From Nocardiopsis sp. CNR-923 (lineage in GTDB: Bacteria > Actinomycetota > Actinomycetes > Streptosporangiales > Streptosporangiaceae), in contig NZ_MKKC01000076.1 of NCBI RefSeq assembly GCF_001942255.1, forward strand, positions 124,001 through 188,000: a stretch of DNA of 64,000 nt, given 5' to 3'. The notes under the pieces are model-generated. The model worked only from the letters and a program-made list of their open reading frames with translations. It did no database searches and was not told the DNA's origin. Below are positions 10,007 through 18,793 of the stretch, piece after piece; the stretch's first letter is position 1; each line of letters begins with the position of its first letter. The position numbers and the translations under genes are program-made.

Positions 10007-10929
10007 ATGACGCCTCCACTCCACGTCCGCGACCACGCCGGGGTCCGCGAAGTCCTCGCCGACCACCGGTTCGCGGTACCGTCCGCCCCGGAGGCCCCGA
10101 CCTCGTCGGCGGCCTGGGCTGGCTGCGCCGGACCACCGTCCGGTTCGCCGAGGGCGCCGCCCACGAGCGCCGCCGCGCGGTCGTCGAGGACCTCCTCTCC
10201 CGTCTCGACCCCGACGACCTGCGCGCGCGTGCCCGGGACCGCGCCCGCGGAACGTCTTCCGACGCCGCCCCGTACGTCCCCGTCGAGGTCCTCGCCGGGT
10301 GCCTGGGCATCCCCGACGACGCCCTGTCCCACGTCGTCCCAGCCGTCCGCACCGTGGCGGCGCTCTACCTGGCCGGGGCGACCGCCGGGACGACCTCCCC
10401 AGCCGACGACGCGGTGGCGACGCTGGTCTCCCTGCTGCCCGAAGGCGACCCTGAGGAGGTCGCCCAGCGCGTCGCCCTGCTCGTGCAGTCCTGCGAGGGA
10501 ACCGCCGGGCTGATCCGCGGCGCCTTGGCCGTGGTCGAGGAGTACGGCCTCTCGGGCCCCGACCGTCCCGCGGCCGGGGTGCTCGCGGCCGAGGCGCTCC
10601 GACTCACGTCCCCGGTCCCAGGAACCCGCCGCCGTGCCCTGCCCGGGGCCGTCCTCGCCGGACGGCCGGTGGCGGAGGGCACCGAGGTCGTGCTCGACCT
10701 CGCCGCCGCCAACCGGGACCCGGACGTCTTTCCCGACCGCGACCGCCCTGCCCTCGGCGCTCCGGCGCCCGGACACCTCGCCTTCGGGTACGGCCGCCAC
10801 CGCTGCCCCGCCTCGGCCCTGGCCACGGCGCTGGCGTGCGGAGTGCTCGACGTCCTTCTGGGGGAGTCCGCACCGGGCCCCGGACGGCCGGACGTCCCCT
10901 CCCCCGCCACCCCTGACGACCAGACCTGA
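10007..10929 (+). CDS. Short cytochrome P450-like protein, frame broken near 10095
   Basis: About 307 residues after restoring one base, against roughly 400 for a usual bacterial P450. The haem-binding loop is clear near the C-terminus (LAFGYGRHRCPASALA, with the ligand Cys), and the K-helix ExxR motif is EALR. The I-helix region reads SCEGTAGLIRGAL, lacking the usual AGxxT. The segment between the C and I helices is much shortened. The N-terminal 25 residues (VRDHAGVREVLADHRFAVP) and the rest are in different frames, joining at SAP/GGPDLVGGLGW. Predicted role: oxidation of an unknown small molecule, if functional with such a reduced core. No ferredoxin gene is adjacent. The next gene starts 50 bases downstream on the same strand and may be cotranscribed. 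Confidence 0.75.
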
Positions 10930-10978
10930 CCGACCATGCCCGCCCCTTCCGGGCCGCGCGTCAACGTACGGAGAACCG

Positions 10979-11767
10979 ATGAACGCCTACGCGGAGTTCC
11001 GCGACCTGCACCGCACCGGCGCACCCTTGGTGCTGCCCAACGCCTGGGACCATGCCTCGGCCGCCGCCCTGGCCACCGCCGGGTTCCGCGCCGTGGGGAC
11101 GACCAGCCTCGGCGTCGCCTCGGCGGCCGGGAAGTCCGACGCGGCGGGCGGCACCCGGGACGAGACCGTGGCGCTCGCCCTGGGCCTGGCCCGCATGGAC
11201 GCCCTGGTCAGCGTGGACGTCGAGGGCGGGTTCAGCGAGGACCCCGACGAGGTGGCCGCGCTCGCCCGTACGCTCGCGCAGGCGGGCGTGGCAGGGGTCA
11301 ACATCGAGGACGGGCGGCCAGACGGAGGGCTCGCCGACCGCGACCACCAGTGCGCCGTGATCCGCGCGGTCAAGCGCGCGGCGCCCGATCTGTTCGTCAA
11401 CGCCCGGACCGACACGCACTGGCTGCCGGGGACCGGGGAGGACACGACCGCTCGCGCGACCGCCTACCAGGAGGCCGGCGCCGACGGGGTGTTCGTGCCG
11501 GGGCTACGCGAGGAGAAGGCGATCTCCGCGCTCGTCGACGCGTTGGACGTGCCGCTCAACGTCCTGTACGCACCCGGCGCACCGTCCCTGCGGACCCTCG
11601 CCGACCTGGGCGTGCGCCGCGTCAGCTGCGGTTCGCTGCTGTTCAGGGCAGCCCTCCGGGCGACGGTGGCCACGGCCCTGGCGGTGGCCGAGGACCTGCC
11701 AGTCCAGGACGGTCTGCCCACCTACGCCGAGGCCGACGCGCTCGCCGGCCTCTTCGAGGAGGGCTGA
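10979..11767 (+). CDS. Isocitrate lyase/PEP mutase family protein
   Basis: A 262-residue TIM-barrel protein. Motifs seen: LPNAWDHASAAALATAGF (start of barrel), VSVDVEGGFSEDP (metal-site Asp and Glu), GVNIEDG, and NARTDTHW. These fit the phosphonomutase/carboxyphosphoenolpyruvate-mutase branch; the active-site loop cysteine motif KKCGH of true isocitrate lyases is absent. Members act as C-C or P-C lyases or oxaloacetate decarboxylases on small 2-oxo acids; the precise reaction cannot be assigned. ATG at 10979 follows ACGGAGAACCG. It follows the P450 gene by 49 bases on the same strand. Confidence 0.82.
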   Translation: MNAYAEFRDLHRTGAPLVLPNAWDHASAAALATAGFRAVGTTSLGVASAAGKSDAAGGTRDETVALALGLARMDALVSVDVEGGFSEDPDEVAALARTLAQAGVAGVNIEDGRPDGGLADRDHQCAVIRAVKRAAPDLFVNARTDTHWLPGTGEDTTARATAYQEAGADGVFVPGLREEKAISALVDALDVPLNVLYAPGAPSLRTLADLGVRRVSCGSLLFRAALRATVATALAVAEDLPVQDGLPTYAEADALAGLFEEG

Positions 11768-11984
11768 CGTATCGGCTGTGCCCAGGAGGTGTCGACTCGC
11801 CGAACTCCAGCGGGCCATGGACGACGGCTCCACCGACGCGGTGGGCACCGGTACCCGCCACGGTGCGGGACCGCGACCATACACACGAAACGCCCCCGAC
11901 CCGCGGGCGCTCCCACTGGTCAGCGGCGTTGTCATGACGGAGTTGCGGCGGTCGCCCCCCGAGGTGTCGCCCCCCGAGGAAACG

Positions 11985-12033
11985 ACGGGACGACCCCGCG
12001 AGCAAGCGCAGCTTGCGAGCAGGGCCGTCCCGT
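11985..12033 (-). terminator. Terminator of ssrA
   Basis: An interrupted inverted repeat begins eight bases beyond the tmRNA 3' end: outer arms ACGGGACG/CGTCCCGT and inner arms GCAAGC/GCTTGC around a short loop. Position directly after the RNA makes it the likely transcription stop for ssrA. Confidence 0.65.
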
Positions 12034-12040
12034 CGACGAG

Positions 12041-12409
12041 TGGAGGTGGCGGGAATCGAACCCGCGTCCTTCAGCACCGAGCCAGGGCTTCTCCGGGTGC
12101 AGTCCGCGATGCCGTTCTACTCGGCCCCAGCGCTTGCACGGACACATCGCTGACAGGCCCAGCCACGAAAGTTTCCCACCCGGGCCTCGTGGCCTGATCC
12201 GGGCGGTAAGTCATCTAGCTGATGCCGCTACCTGGGCCGATGACGAGCTCAGGGCGACAGAGTCGCTATCGCTTAGGCAGCGAGAGCGAACTCGGAGTGC
12301 TTCTTATTGGCACTTGAATTTACGCGCATGCAGGATTTGCGAGGTCACATACGCAACCCTCGACCCGCTTCCCCTGGAACGACTACCGAAGTCGAAACCG
12401 ATCACCCCC
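12041..12409 (-). ncRNA. ssrA: Transfer-messenger RNA
   Basis: The minus strand carries a 5' end GGGGGUG that pairs with CACCUCC at the 3' end (acceptor stem), followed by the conserved AUCGGUUUCGAC, and a T-arm GGGUUCGAUUCCCG just before the 3' end. The discriminator A is at 12041 and CCA is not encoded. The internal reading frame runs from the resume codon GCC (12309-12311) to TAA (12273-12275) and encodes the degradation tag ANKKHSEFALAA, with the canonical ALAA end recognised by ClpXP-type proteases. Length is about 369 nt, usual for one-piece tmRNA. It rescues stalled ribosomes together with SmpB, whose gene lies 2.4 kb upstream on the same strand. Confidence 0.95.
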
Positions 12410-12546
12410 TGTGCAGTTGTCAAAGCCCCCCGTCTCCGGGTGGCCGACACGCGAGCGGCGCGCGCTCGCTGAGTCTCACTCTACCGGTACAACGTCGCGG
12501 GTACCAAGCGGATTCCCGCCGGTCCGCACCCCCGGACAGGGAGAAA

Positions 12547-12592
12547 CCCCCGCGGGCGCGGACTCAAGACAGGTCGACGCCGCCCGCGGGGG
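12547..12592. repeat. Inverted repeat, possible second terminator
   Basis: Perfect 12-bp arms CCCCCGCGGGCG and CGCCCGCGGGGG are separated by 22 bases. It lies between the 5' end of ssrA and the terminator of the penicillin-binding-protein gene. It may be a backup stop for readthrough or part of the ssrA upstream region. The rest of 12410-12781 holds no gene. Confidence 0.4.
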
Positions 12593-12703
12593 CGGTCGGC
12601 AGGGTCGGGCCGACCTTGGGAACCGACAGGGCCTCCCCCGAGATGAGGTCCTGTCTCCTTGGCTGAGCCGCTACCCCCTGTCGCGGCTCCAGTCATAGGG
12701 GAA

Positions 12704-12750
12704 GACGCGAACGGTCCCGCGGGGGGTTGCCCCGCGGGACCGTTCGCGTC
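12704..12750 (-). terminator. Strong hairpin terminator after the PBP-like gene
   Basis: A perfect 21-bp inverted repeat (arm begins GACGCGAACGGTCCCG) with a five-base loop lies 32 bases beyond the stop of the gene at 12782. It is the likely end of the smpB-PBP transcript. Confidence 0.8.
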
Positions 12751-12781
12751 GGATCGGCCCGACGCGCACGCCGGTGTCCGG

Positions 12782-14778
12782 TCAAGAACCCGTCTGGTCC
12801 GTGGCGCCGGTTCCGGTCTCGGCCTGGTCGACCGCGTCGTCGGTCGACGCGGCGGCGGGCTCCGGCACGCCGTTGGCCAGGTGGTTCAGGAAGGTCGCCG
12901 CCGAGCTCACCGCGTGCTGGTTGACCAGTGTCACAGCCGGGTCCACCTCGGCCAGCACGGCGAAGGCCACGTCGCCCTGGTAGCCGACGAACCAGTGCAG
13001 CGCCGTCCCGTCCTGCTCGGTCCGGGCGGCCTGCCCGAGGACCTCGTCGCCGTACGCGTTCAGCAGGGACATCCGCTGGGCCACGGCCTGGCGCATGCCC
13101 TCGCGGACCACCTCCAGGTCGGCGTGGTCCAGTTCGGTCGGCGCGATCGGAGTGGGTCCCTCCTCGCGGACCAGGGACGGCGCGTTCCAGGTCCCGTCGG
13201 CCACGGCCGCGGCGACGAGCGCCATGGACAGCGGGCTCACCCGCACGCCCTGATCACCGTTGACCGCCATGGCCAGGTCGGCCGCGCCGTGACCGATGTC
13301 CACCACACCGGGGTTGGCGGGCAGCGCCAGCTGCCACTCGGTGTCCAGGCCCAGGCGCCTGGCGGTGTCGGCGAGCGCCTGGGCGCCCACCTCGTCGCTC
13401 AGGTCCGCGAAGCCGACGCTGCACTGGAACGCCAGGTTGCGGGCCAGCGTCGGGGCCACCTGGAGGGAGCCGTTGTCCGGGTTGGTGAAGGTCTGCCCGC
13501 CGATCTCGGTCTGGTAGCCGCACGGCATCTCGGCGTCCGGCGTCACCGCGCCGGACTCCAGAGCGGCCAGCGCGGACACGATGGTGAACACGCCGCCGGG
13601 GGCGTAGGAACCGGTCAGGGCCGCGTCGTCGGTGGTCCCACCGGTTCCGTCCGACTGTCGTGCCGCCGCCGCGAGGACGTCGCCGCTGCCCACGTCGACG
13701 GCGACCAGGTACCCGTTGCCCGGCAGGACCTCCAACGCGGCCTCGGCCGAACGCTGGATCTCGGCGTCGAGCGTGGTGGCGATTCCGCCGCTGAGGTCAC
13801 CCCGCCAGGACTCCAGGACGTCGGTGATCTGGCCGTCTGCGTCCAGTGACACCACCTGTGTGGTGGCCGACCCCGCCAGTTCGTTCTGGAAGATGTTCTG
13901 GAGACCGTCGAGTCCCACGGTGTCGCCTGCCTGGTACGCACCGGGCACCCGGGACGACACCCGGTGCTCCGCCGTTCCGGCGACCTCGCCCAGCACGGCC
14001 GGGGCCACCGAGGGCGTCAGGTTGATCTCGACCGACTGGGTGTCCGCTCCGGGGATCGCCGCGACCTGTCCGAGCAGGTCTCGGCCAACGTTCGCGTCGC
14101 GCATCAGCACGAGCGGCTGGAACTGCTCGGGCGGCGCCGAGCGCACGCGGTCGAGCAGGGGGCCGGGATCCTCGTCGAGGAGGCCGGCGAGTTCGGTGCG
14201 CCCGCCTCGGCGTCCTCCATCCGCCCCGGGTACACGCCGAAGGCGGTCACGCTCTCGGTGGTGACCAGGGCCTCGCCCCCGCGGTCGAGGATCTGGCCGC
14301 GTTCCTGGATCTGGTAGCTGACCGCCAGCCGCTCGCCGTCGCCCAGGTCGGGGTGGACCACGGACGGCGACCAGATGATCCGCCACCCGTCCGGCCCCCA
14401 CTCCAGCGGCATGCGGCCGGTGTAGTTCCAGGTCGGGTCGCCGATTCCGAGGTCGGCGGTGACGTCGAACTCCGCGGTCGCGGAGTCGTCCCCGCGCTCG
14501 ATCGACCCCAGTCCGAAGCTCAGGCTCGCCAGGTCCAACTGCTCGTGCACGTCGGCCAGGGTGGCCGCCACCTCGCCGGGATCACCGGTGGTGTAGCCGG
14601 CGGCCGTGTCGTGGTGCCCGTTCTGCCAGGCCAGAAGGAAGGAGCGGACGGCCACCTCGGGGCTGGGATCGGGTGTGCACGCGGCCAGGGTGAGGGCCAT
14701 GACCACGCCGCTTCCGGCGGCCGCGACGCGGCCGAGGGGACGGGGGGACACCGTGTGTGTTCCTTTCGGGCGCCTCAT
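12782..14778 (-). CDS. Penicillin-binding-protein-like lipoprotein with degenerate active site, frame broken near 14190
   Basis: About 665 residues after correction. A lipoprotein signal ([10 protein letters not shown]) precedes an NTF2-like domain (about 40-150) and a PBP dimerisation region, then a transpeptidase fold. The usual catalytic triad motifs are all changed: the SxxK site reads [14 protein letters not shown] (Ser to Gly, Lys to Thr), SxN reads QCSVGF, and KTGT is replaced by [12 protein letters not shown]. In class B PBPs the first Ser is the acylated nucleophile, so this copy should not cross-link peptidoglycan or bind beta-lactams covalently; a scaffolding or sensing role is inferred. 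The ATG overlaps the smpB stop (ATGA). The frame break joins [15 protein letters not shown]. The motif losses lie well away from the break and are not explained by it. Confidence 0.85.
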
Positions 14779-15239
14779 CGACGACGGCGAAGCGCGCGTT
14801 CCATGTCCCGCTTCGCTTCGCGCTCGGCGATGTCGTGGCGCTTGTCGTACTGACGCTTACCTCGGGCCAGAGCGATCTCGATCTTGGCCCGTCCGTCGCT
14901 GAAGTACAGCGACAGCGGCACCAGTGTGCGACCGGGCTCACGGGTCTTGCCGATGAGCCGGGCGATCTCCGAGCGGTGCAGGAGTAGCTTACGGGATCGG
15001 CGGGCCGCGTGGTTGGTCCACGTCCCCTGGGAGTACTCGGGGATGTGGACGTTCTCCAGCCACACCTCACCGTCGTTGATGTGCGCGAACCCGTCGACGA
15101 GCGACGCCCGGCCCTCACGCAGCGACTTGACCTCGGTCCCGGTGAGCACCAGGCCCGCCTCGTAGGTCTCGTCGATGTGGTAGTCGTGCCGGGCACGCCG
15201 GTTCTGGGCGATGGGCTTGCGACCGGTCTCCCGTGCCAC
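14775..15239 (-). CDS. smpB: tmRNA-binding protein SmpB
   Basis: A 154-residue OB-fold protein that binds the tRNA-like end of tmRNA and delivers it to stalled ribosomes. Typical blocks are present: [53 protein letters not shown], and the basic C-terminal tail ([24 protein letters not shown], disordered until it enters the mRNA channel). Length is normal. It follows ftsX by 74 bases and overlaps the downstream PBP-like gene by ATGA, so it belongs to a prfB-ftsEX-smpB arrangement widespread in actinobacteria. Confidence 0.96.
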   Translation of the reverse strand: MARETGRKPIAQNRRARHDYHIDETYEAGLVLTGTEVKSLREGRASLVDGFAHINDGEVWLENVHIPEYSQGTWTNHAARRSRKLLLHRSEIARLIGKTREPGRTLVPLSLYFSDGRAKIEIALARGKRQYDKRHDIAEREAKRDMERALRRRR

Positions 15240-15313
15240 AGTGGATTCCCTTCATACGGTCAGGGGGCACACGGCCCCCGTGCCCCGCGCGCCCCCGTCC
15301 GACGGCCGTCGGA

Positions 15314-16225
15314 TCAGATCTTCAGGTAGCGGCGCAGGGTGAGGAACGAGGTGATGGTGCACAGCAGCACGCCCAGGATGATCGACACCCCGATGACGTA
15401 GAGCAGCGCCCCGGTGTCCAGCGCGATGTCGAACTGGAACCACTCCTCGATCTTGGTGAGCAGCGTGAACCGGGTGGCGATGATGAACCCGGACGCGATG
15501 AGACCGCCGACGAAACCGGCGACCGCGCCCTCCAGGAGGAACGGCACCTGGATGTAGAAGTTGGACGCGCCGACCAACCGCATGATGCCCGTCTCCCGAC
15601 GCCGGCTGTACGCGGACAGGCGGATCGTGTTGCCGATCAGCAGCGCAGCGGCGGCCAACTGCACGCCCGCGACCACGAGCGCGGCCCACTTGAGGACGTC
15701 GAGCAGACCGAAGAACTCCTCCAGCACGCTCTGGTCGTTGGAGACGCTGTCGACGCCCGGGGCTCCGGAGACCGCGTCGCGAACGGTGTCGTAGTGCGCC
15801 GGATCGGTGAGTTGCACCCGGAAGTTGTCCGGGATGTCGCCTTCCTGCGCGGCATTGGAGAGCGCCTCGTTCGTGGAGCCGATGCGCTGCTGGAAGTCCT
15901 CGAACGCCTCAGCCGCCGACATGTACTCGACGCTCTCGACCTGCGGCATGCCTTCCAGTTTTCCCTGGAGGTCGTTGCGCTCCTCCTCGGTGGCGGCCCC
16001 GTTCTCTCGGCAGGCCTCGGCCGGGGAGATGTCGTTGCACATGTACACGGTCAGCGTGATCCGCTGGTCCCAGAAGTTGCGCATCTCCGTCACCTGCTGG
16101 TTGACCAGCAGACCGCCACCGAACAGGGCGAGGGAAATGGCCACCGTCGTGATGACGGCGACCGTCATCGTCAGGTTACGGCGCAGGCCGATCCAGGTCT
16201 CGGAGAGAACGAATTGTGCTCGCAT
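15314..16225 (-). CDS. ftsX: Cell-division ABC transporter permease FtsX
   Basis: A 303-residue membrane protein. One helix near the N-terminus (about 22-42) is followed by a large extracellular domain (VYMCND through the region near residue 165, with two Cys likely disulphide-bonded) and three C-terminal helices, the normal FtsX topology. With FtsE it couples ATP hydrolysis to activation of peptidoglycan hydrolases (RipC-type in actinobacteria) at the septum. The ATG at 16225 is 88 bases after ftsE on the same strand. Confidence 0.94.
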   Translation of the reverse strand: MRAQFVLSETWIGLRRNLTMTVAVITTVAISLALFGGGLLVNQQVTEMRNFWDQRITLTVYMCNDISPAEACRENGAATEEERNDLQGKLEGMPQVESVEYMSAAEAFEDFQQRIGSTNEALSNAAQEGDIPDNFRVQLTDPAHYDTVRDAVSGAPGVDSVSNDQSVLEEFFGLLDVLKWAALVVAGVQLAAAALLIGNTIRLSAYSRRRETGIMRLVGASNFYIQVPFLLEGAVAGFVGGLIASGFIIATRFTLLTKIEEWFQFDIALDTGALLYVIGVSIILGVLLCTITSFLTLRRYLKI

Positions 16226-16313
16226 GATCTGTTACAGGTCCATCCTTGGAAGCTTCGCCGCGCCGGTGTCCTCGCAGCGGTGGTCGGCGACCCGGCGGCG
16301 GGCGCGCCAGAGG

Positions 16314-17003
16314 TCAGTAAGCCTGGCCGTAGACGCCGCGTGTCTGGTCACGCACCACGAGGCCCTCTTCCAGTTCGATGACGCGTTTGCGCATCGAGTC
16401 GACGATGGCGGCGTCGTGCGTCGCCATCACCACGGTGGTGCCCGTGCGGTTGATTCGGTCGAGCACCTTCATGATGCCGATCGAGGTCGCGGGGTCGATG
16501 TTTCCGGTGGGCTCGTCGGCGAGCAGGATCTGCGGGCGGTTGACGAACGCGCGGGCGATGGCCACGCGCTGCTGCTCACCGCCGGAGAGCTCGTTGGGCA
16601 TGCGGCCGGCCTTGCCCTCCAGGCCGACGAGTTCGACGACCTCGGGCACGACCTTGCGGATGAACCGCCGCGGCTTGCCGATGACCTCCAGCGCGAAGGC
16701 GACGTTCTCGAAGACGTTCTTGTTCGGCAGCAGCCGGAAGTCCTGGAAGACGCAGCCGATACGTCGGCGCAGGTGCGGAACCTTCCAGTTGGACAGGCGC
16801 GCGAGGTCCTTGCCGGCGACGTGCACGCGCCCCTTGTCGGGCTTCTCCTCCTTCAGCACGAGCCGGAGGAAGGTCGACTTGCCCGAGCCCGAGGGGCCGA
16901 CGAGGAAGACGAACTCGCCCTTGTCTACGTCAATGGAAACGCCGTCGAGCGCGGGGCGCTTCTGGGTCGGATAGACCTTGGTGACGTTGTCGAAGTGGAT
17001 CAC
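16314..17003 (-). CDS. ftsE: Cell-division ABC transporter ATPase FtsE
   Basis: A 229-residue ABC ATPase. Walker A GPSGSGKS at residues 36-43, Q-loop VFQDF, signature [14 protein letters not shown] near 139, Walker [10 protein letters not shown] and switch ATHD are all intact. The N-terminal [12 protein letters not shown] is typical of FtsE. It forms the complex with FtsX encoded directly downstream. About 370 bases separate it from prfB upstream, so it may have its own promoter. Confidence 0.95.
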   Translation of the reverse strand: MIHFDNVTKVYPTQKRPALDGVSIDVDKGEFVFLVGPSGSGKSTFLRLVLKEEKPDKGRVHVAGKDLARLSNWKVPHLRRRIGCVFQDFRLLPNKNVFENVAFALEVIGKPRRFIRKVVPEVVELVGLEGKAGRMPNELSGGEQQRVAIARAFVNRPQILLADEPTGNIDPATSIGIMKVLDRINRTGTTVVMATHDAAIVDSMRKRVIELEEGLVVRDQTRGVYGQAY

Positions 17004-17370
17004 AGGCGCATCACAAGGGTCTCGAAGGTATGGGTACCCGCGTCGAAGCGTGTCTTCTCGCGGGATCGTACCGGCCGCGTGGCCAACCGACAGTGTATTG
17101 GGGGGCGCGGCCCGGATTGTCCAGATCCCGGCACACCCGCCAGATCGCGGCTCCGCCGTGCGACCGCCCCGATCATATCGGAGGTGTCAACCAATGGTAA
17201 CGTTCATATATAGCTGTTTCGGTCAAAGTGCGGAGTCACCCTGATCACCTTTGGGACACGAATCACGGTGATCACACCAGAATCCGGACCGTACCCGAAC
17301 CCCACGCGCATCCACACGCGAGAGGATCCACCGCGGCGTCCCCGCCGGCGGACGGGGACGGACCACGGAG
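17004..17370. other. prfB-ftsE intergenic region with an inverted repeat at 17242-17274
   Basis: No gene is supported here. Two 8-bp arms TGATCACC and GGTGATCA, 17 bases apart, could be an operator or weak terminator after prfB. On the minus strand TTGACA (near 17187) and TATGAT (near 17174) both occur, but their spacing is too short to form one sigma-70-type promoter, so I do not call one. Confidence 0.35.
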
Positions 17371-18491
17371 TCAGCCCGACTCGCCGTTCCGCTCCCGGCT
17401 GCGCATCCAGCGGATCTCCGCGTCGATGAAGTCGTCGATGTCGCCGTCCAGGACGCCGGTGGTGTTGCCCGTCTCCGCGCCGGTCCGCACGTCCTTCACG
17501 CTCTGGTAGGGGTGCAGGACGTAGTTGCGCATCTGGGTGCCCCAGCTGCTCGTCGACTCACCGCGGATCTCGTCCAGGGCGGCCTGCTCCTCCTCCCGTT
17601 TGCGAGCCAGCAGCTTGGCCTGGAGCATCGACATCGCGGTCGCCTTGTTCTGGAGCTGGGACCGCTCGTTCTGGCAGGAGACGACGATGCCGGTCGCAGG
17701 TGGGTGATCCGCACCGCCGAGTCGGTCGTGTTGACGCCCTGACCGCCGGGTCCGCTCGACCGGTACACGTCCACGCGCAGCTCGGTCTCGTCGATGTCGA
17801 TGTGGTCGCTCTGTTCCACGACCGGGACGACGTCCACACCGGCGAACGAGGTCTGCCGGCGGTTCTGGTTGTCGAACGGCGAGATGCGCACGAGGCGGTG
17901 CGTGCCGTGCTCTCCGCGCAGGGTCCCGTAGGCGAACGGCGCCCGGACCGCGAAGGACGTGGACTTGATGCCCGCCTCCTCCGCGTACGAGGTCTCGAAG
18001 ATGTCGGTCGAGTAGCCGTGCCGCTCGGCCCAGCGCAGATACATGCGCTGGAGCATCTGGGCCCAGTCGGCGGCGTCCACGCCACCGGCCTGGGAGTTGA
18101 TCGTGACGAGCGCCTCGTGCTCGTCGTGCGGGCCGTTGAGGAGCGTGCGCACCTCCAGCTCGCCGATCTCCTTGCGCAGCTGTTCCAGCTCGCGGTCGGC
18201 CTCGACACGGGTGTCGGCGTCGTCCTCGGACTCGGCCAGCTCGTAGAGCACCCCGAGGTCGTCCAGCCGCTGCCCGATCAAGCCGAGCTTGTTCACCGTG
18301 GACTCCAGGCTGGAGAGCCTCCGCGTCACCTTCTGCGCGTTCTCCTGGTCCGCCCACAGTTCCGGATCGGCGGACTGTTCACGCAGTTCGGCGATCTCGG
18401 TCCGCATCGCGTCGACGTCCACCACGGCGGTGACGCTCGCGAGGGTCGCCGCGAGTTCCTTGATTTTCTCAGCTGGGTCCAGTTCTGCCAC
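17371..18491 (-). CDS. prfB: Peptide chain release factor 2, frame broken near 17697
   Basis: About 373 residues after adding one base. It terminates translation at UGA and UAA. The SPF anticodon-like motif ([11 protein letters not shown]) and the GGQ loop ([17 protein letters not shown]) that triggers peptide release are both intact. The frame changes two codons after AVRITHL; inserting a C into CACCTGCGACC restores [15 protein letters not shown], the sequence found in essentially all RF2 proteins. This is not the programmed +1 shift of enterobacterial prfB, which lies near codon 26. RF2 is essential, so a sequencing indel is the simplest reading. It heads the prfB-ftsE-ftsX-smpB set. Confidence 0.93.
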
Positions 18492-18725
18492 GCACCCAGT
18501 CTAGGGCGTGTGCGGCGGGCGCCCACCCCGCTGCGCGTCGCCCCCGCGGCGCCCCCGCCACGTTCTCGTCAGTCGACGGCCACCCCGGGCGGACTCCCTC
18601 TTCGGCCTTGCGAGTTCACCACTGGATACGGCCGCCCGTCGCCCTCCACCACCCTCAACCGACGCCGACGGCGCAGTCCTTCTCCCTGCGACGGGCAGCG
18701 TCCGCCGCACACGCCCCGGCGTACC

Positions 18726-18764
18726 CGACGGGCCCCGTGTTCGACGTGAACACGGGGCCCGTCG
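18726..18764 (-). terminator. Strong hairpin terminator after gdh
   Basis: A perfect 17-bp inverted repeat (arm CGACGGGCCCCGTGTTC) with a five-base loop begins 30 bases after the stop of the glutamate dehydrogenase gene. The remaining 18492-18793 region contains no gene. Confidence 0.8.
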
Positions 18765-18793
18765 GGGCTCGCGCGGCGCCTGTCCGCCGGGCG

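Noticed and set aside
12041..12110. A tRNA gene, suggested by the GGTTCGATTCCCG T-arm
   Set aside because: No anticodon or D arm nearby; the arm pairs with a 5' end 370 bases away, as in tmRNA.
17160..17200. TTGACA and TATGAT as an ftsE promoter
   Set aside because: The two elements are only seven bases apart on the same strand, too close to form one promoter.
17690..17705. Programmed frameshift in prfB
   Set aside because: The known RF2 frameshift is near codon 26 with an in-frame UGA; this break is near codon 265 in a different context and is repaired by one C.
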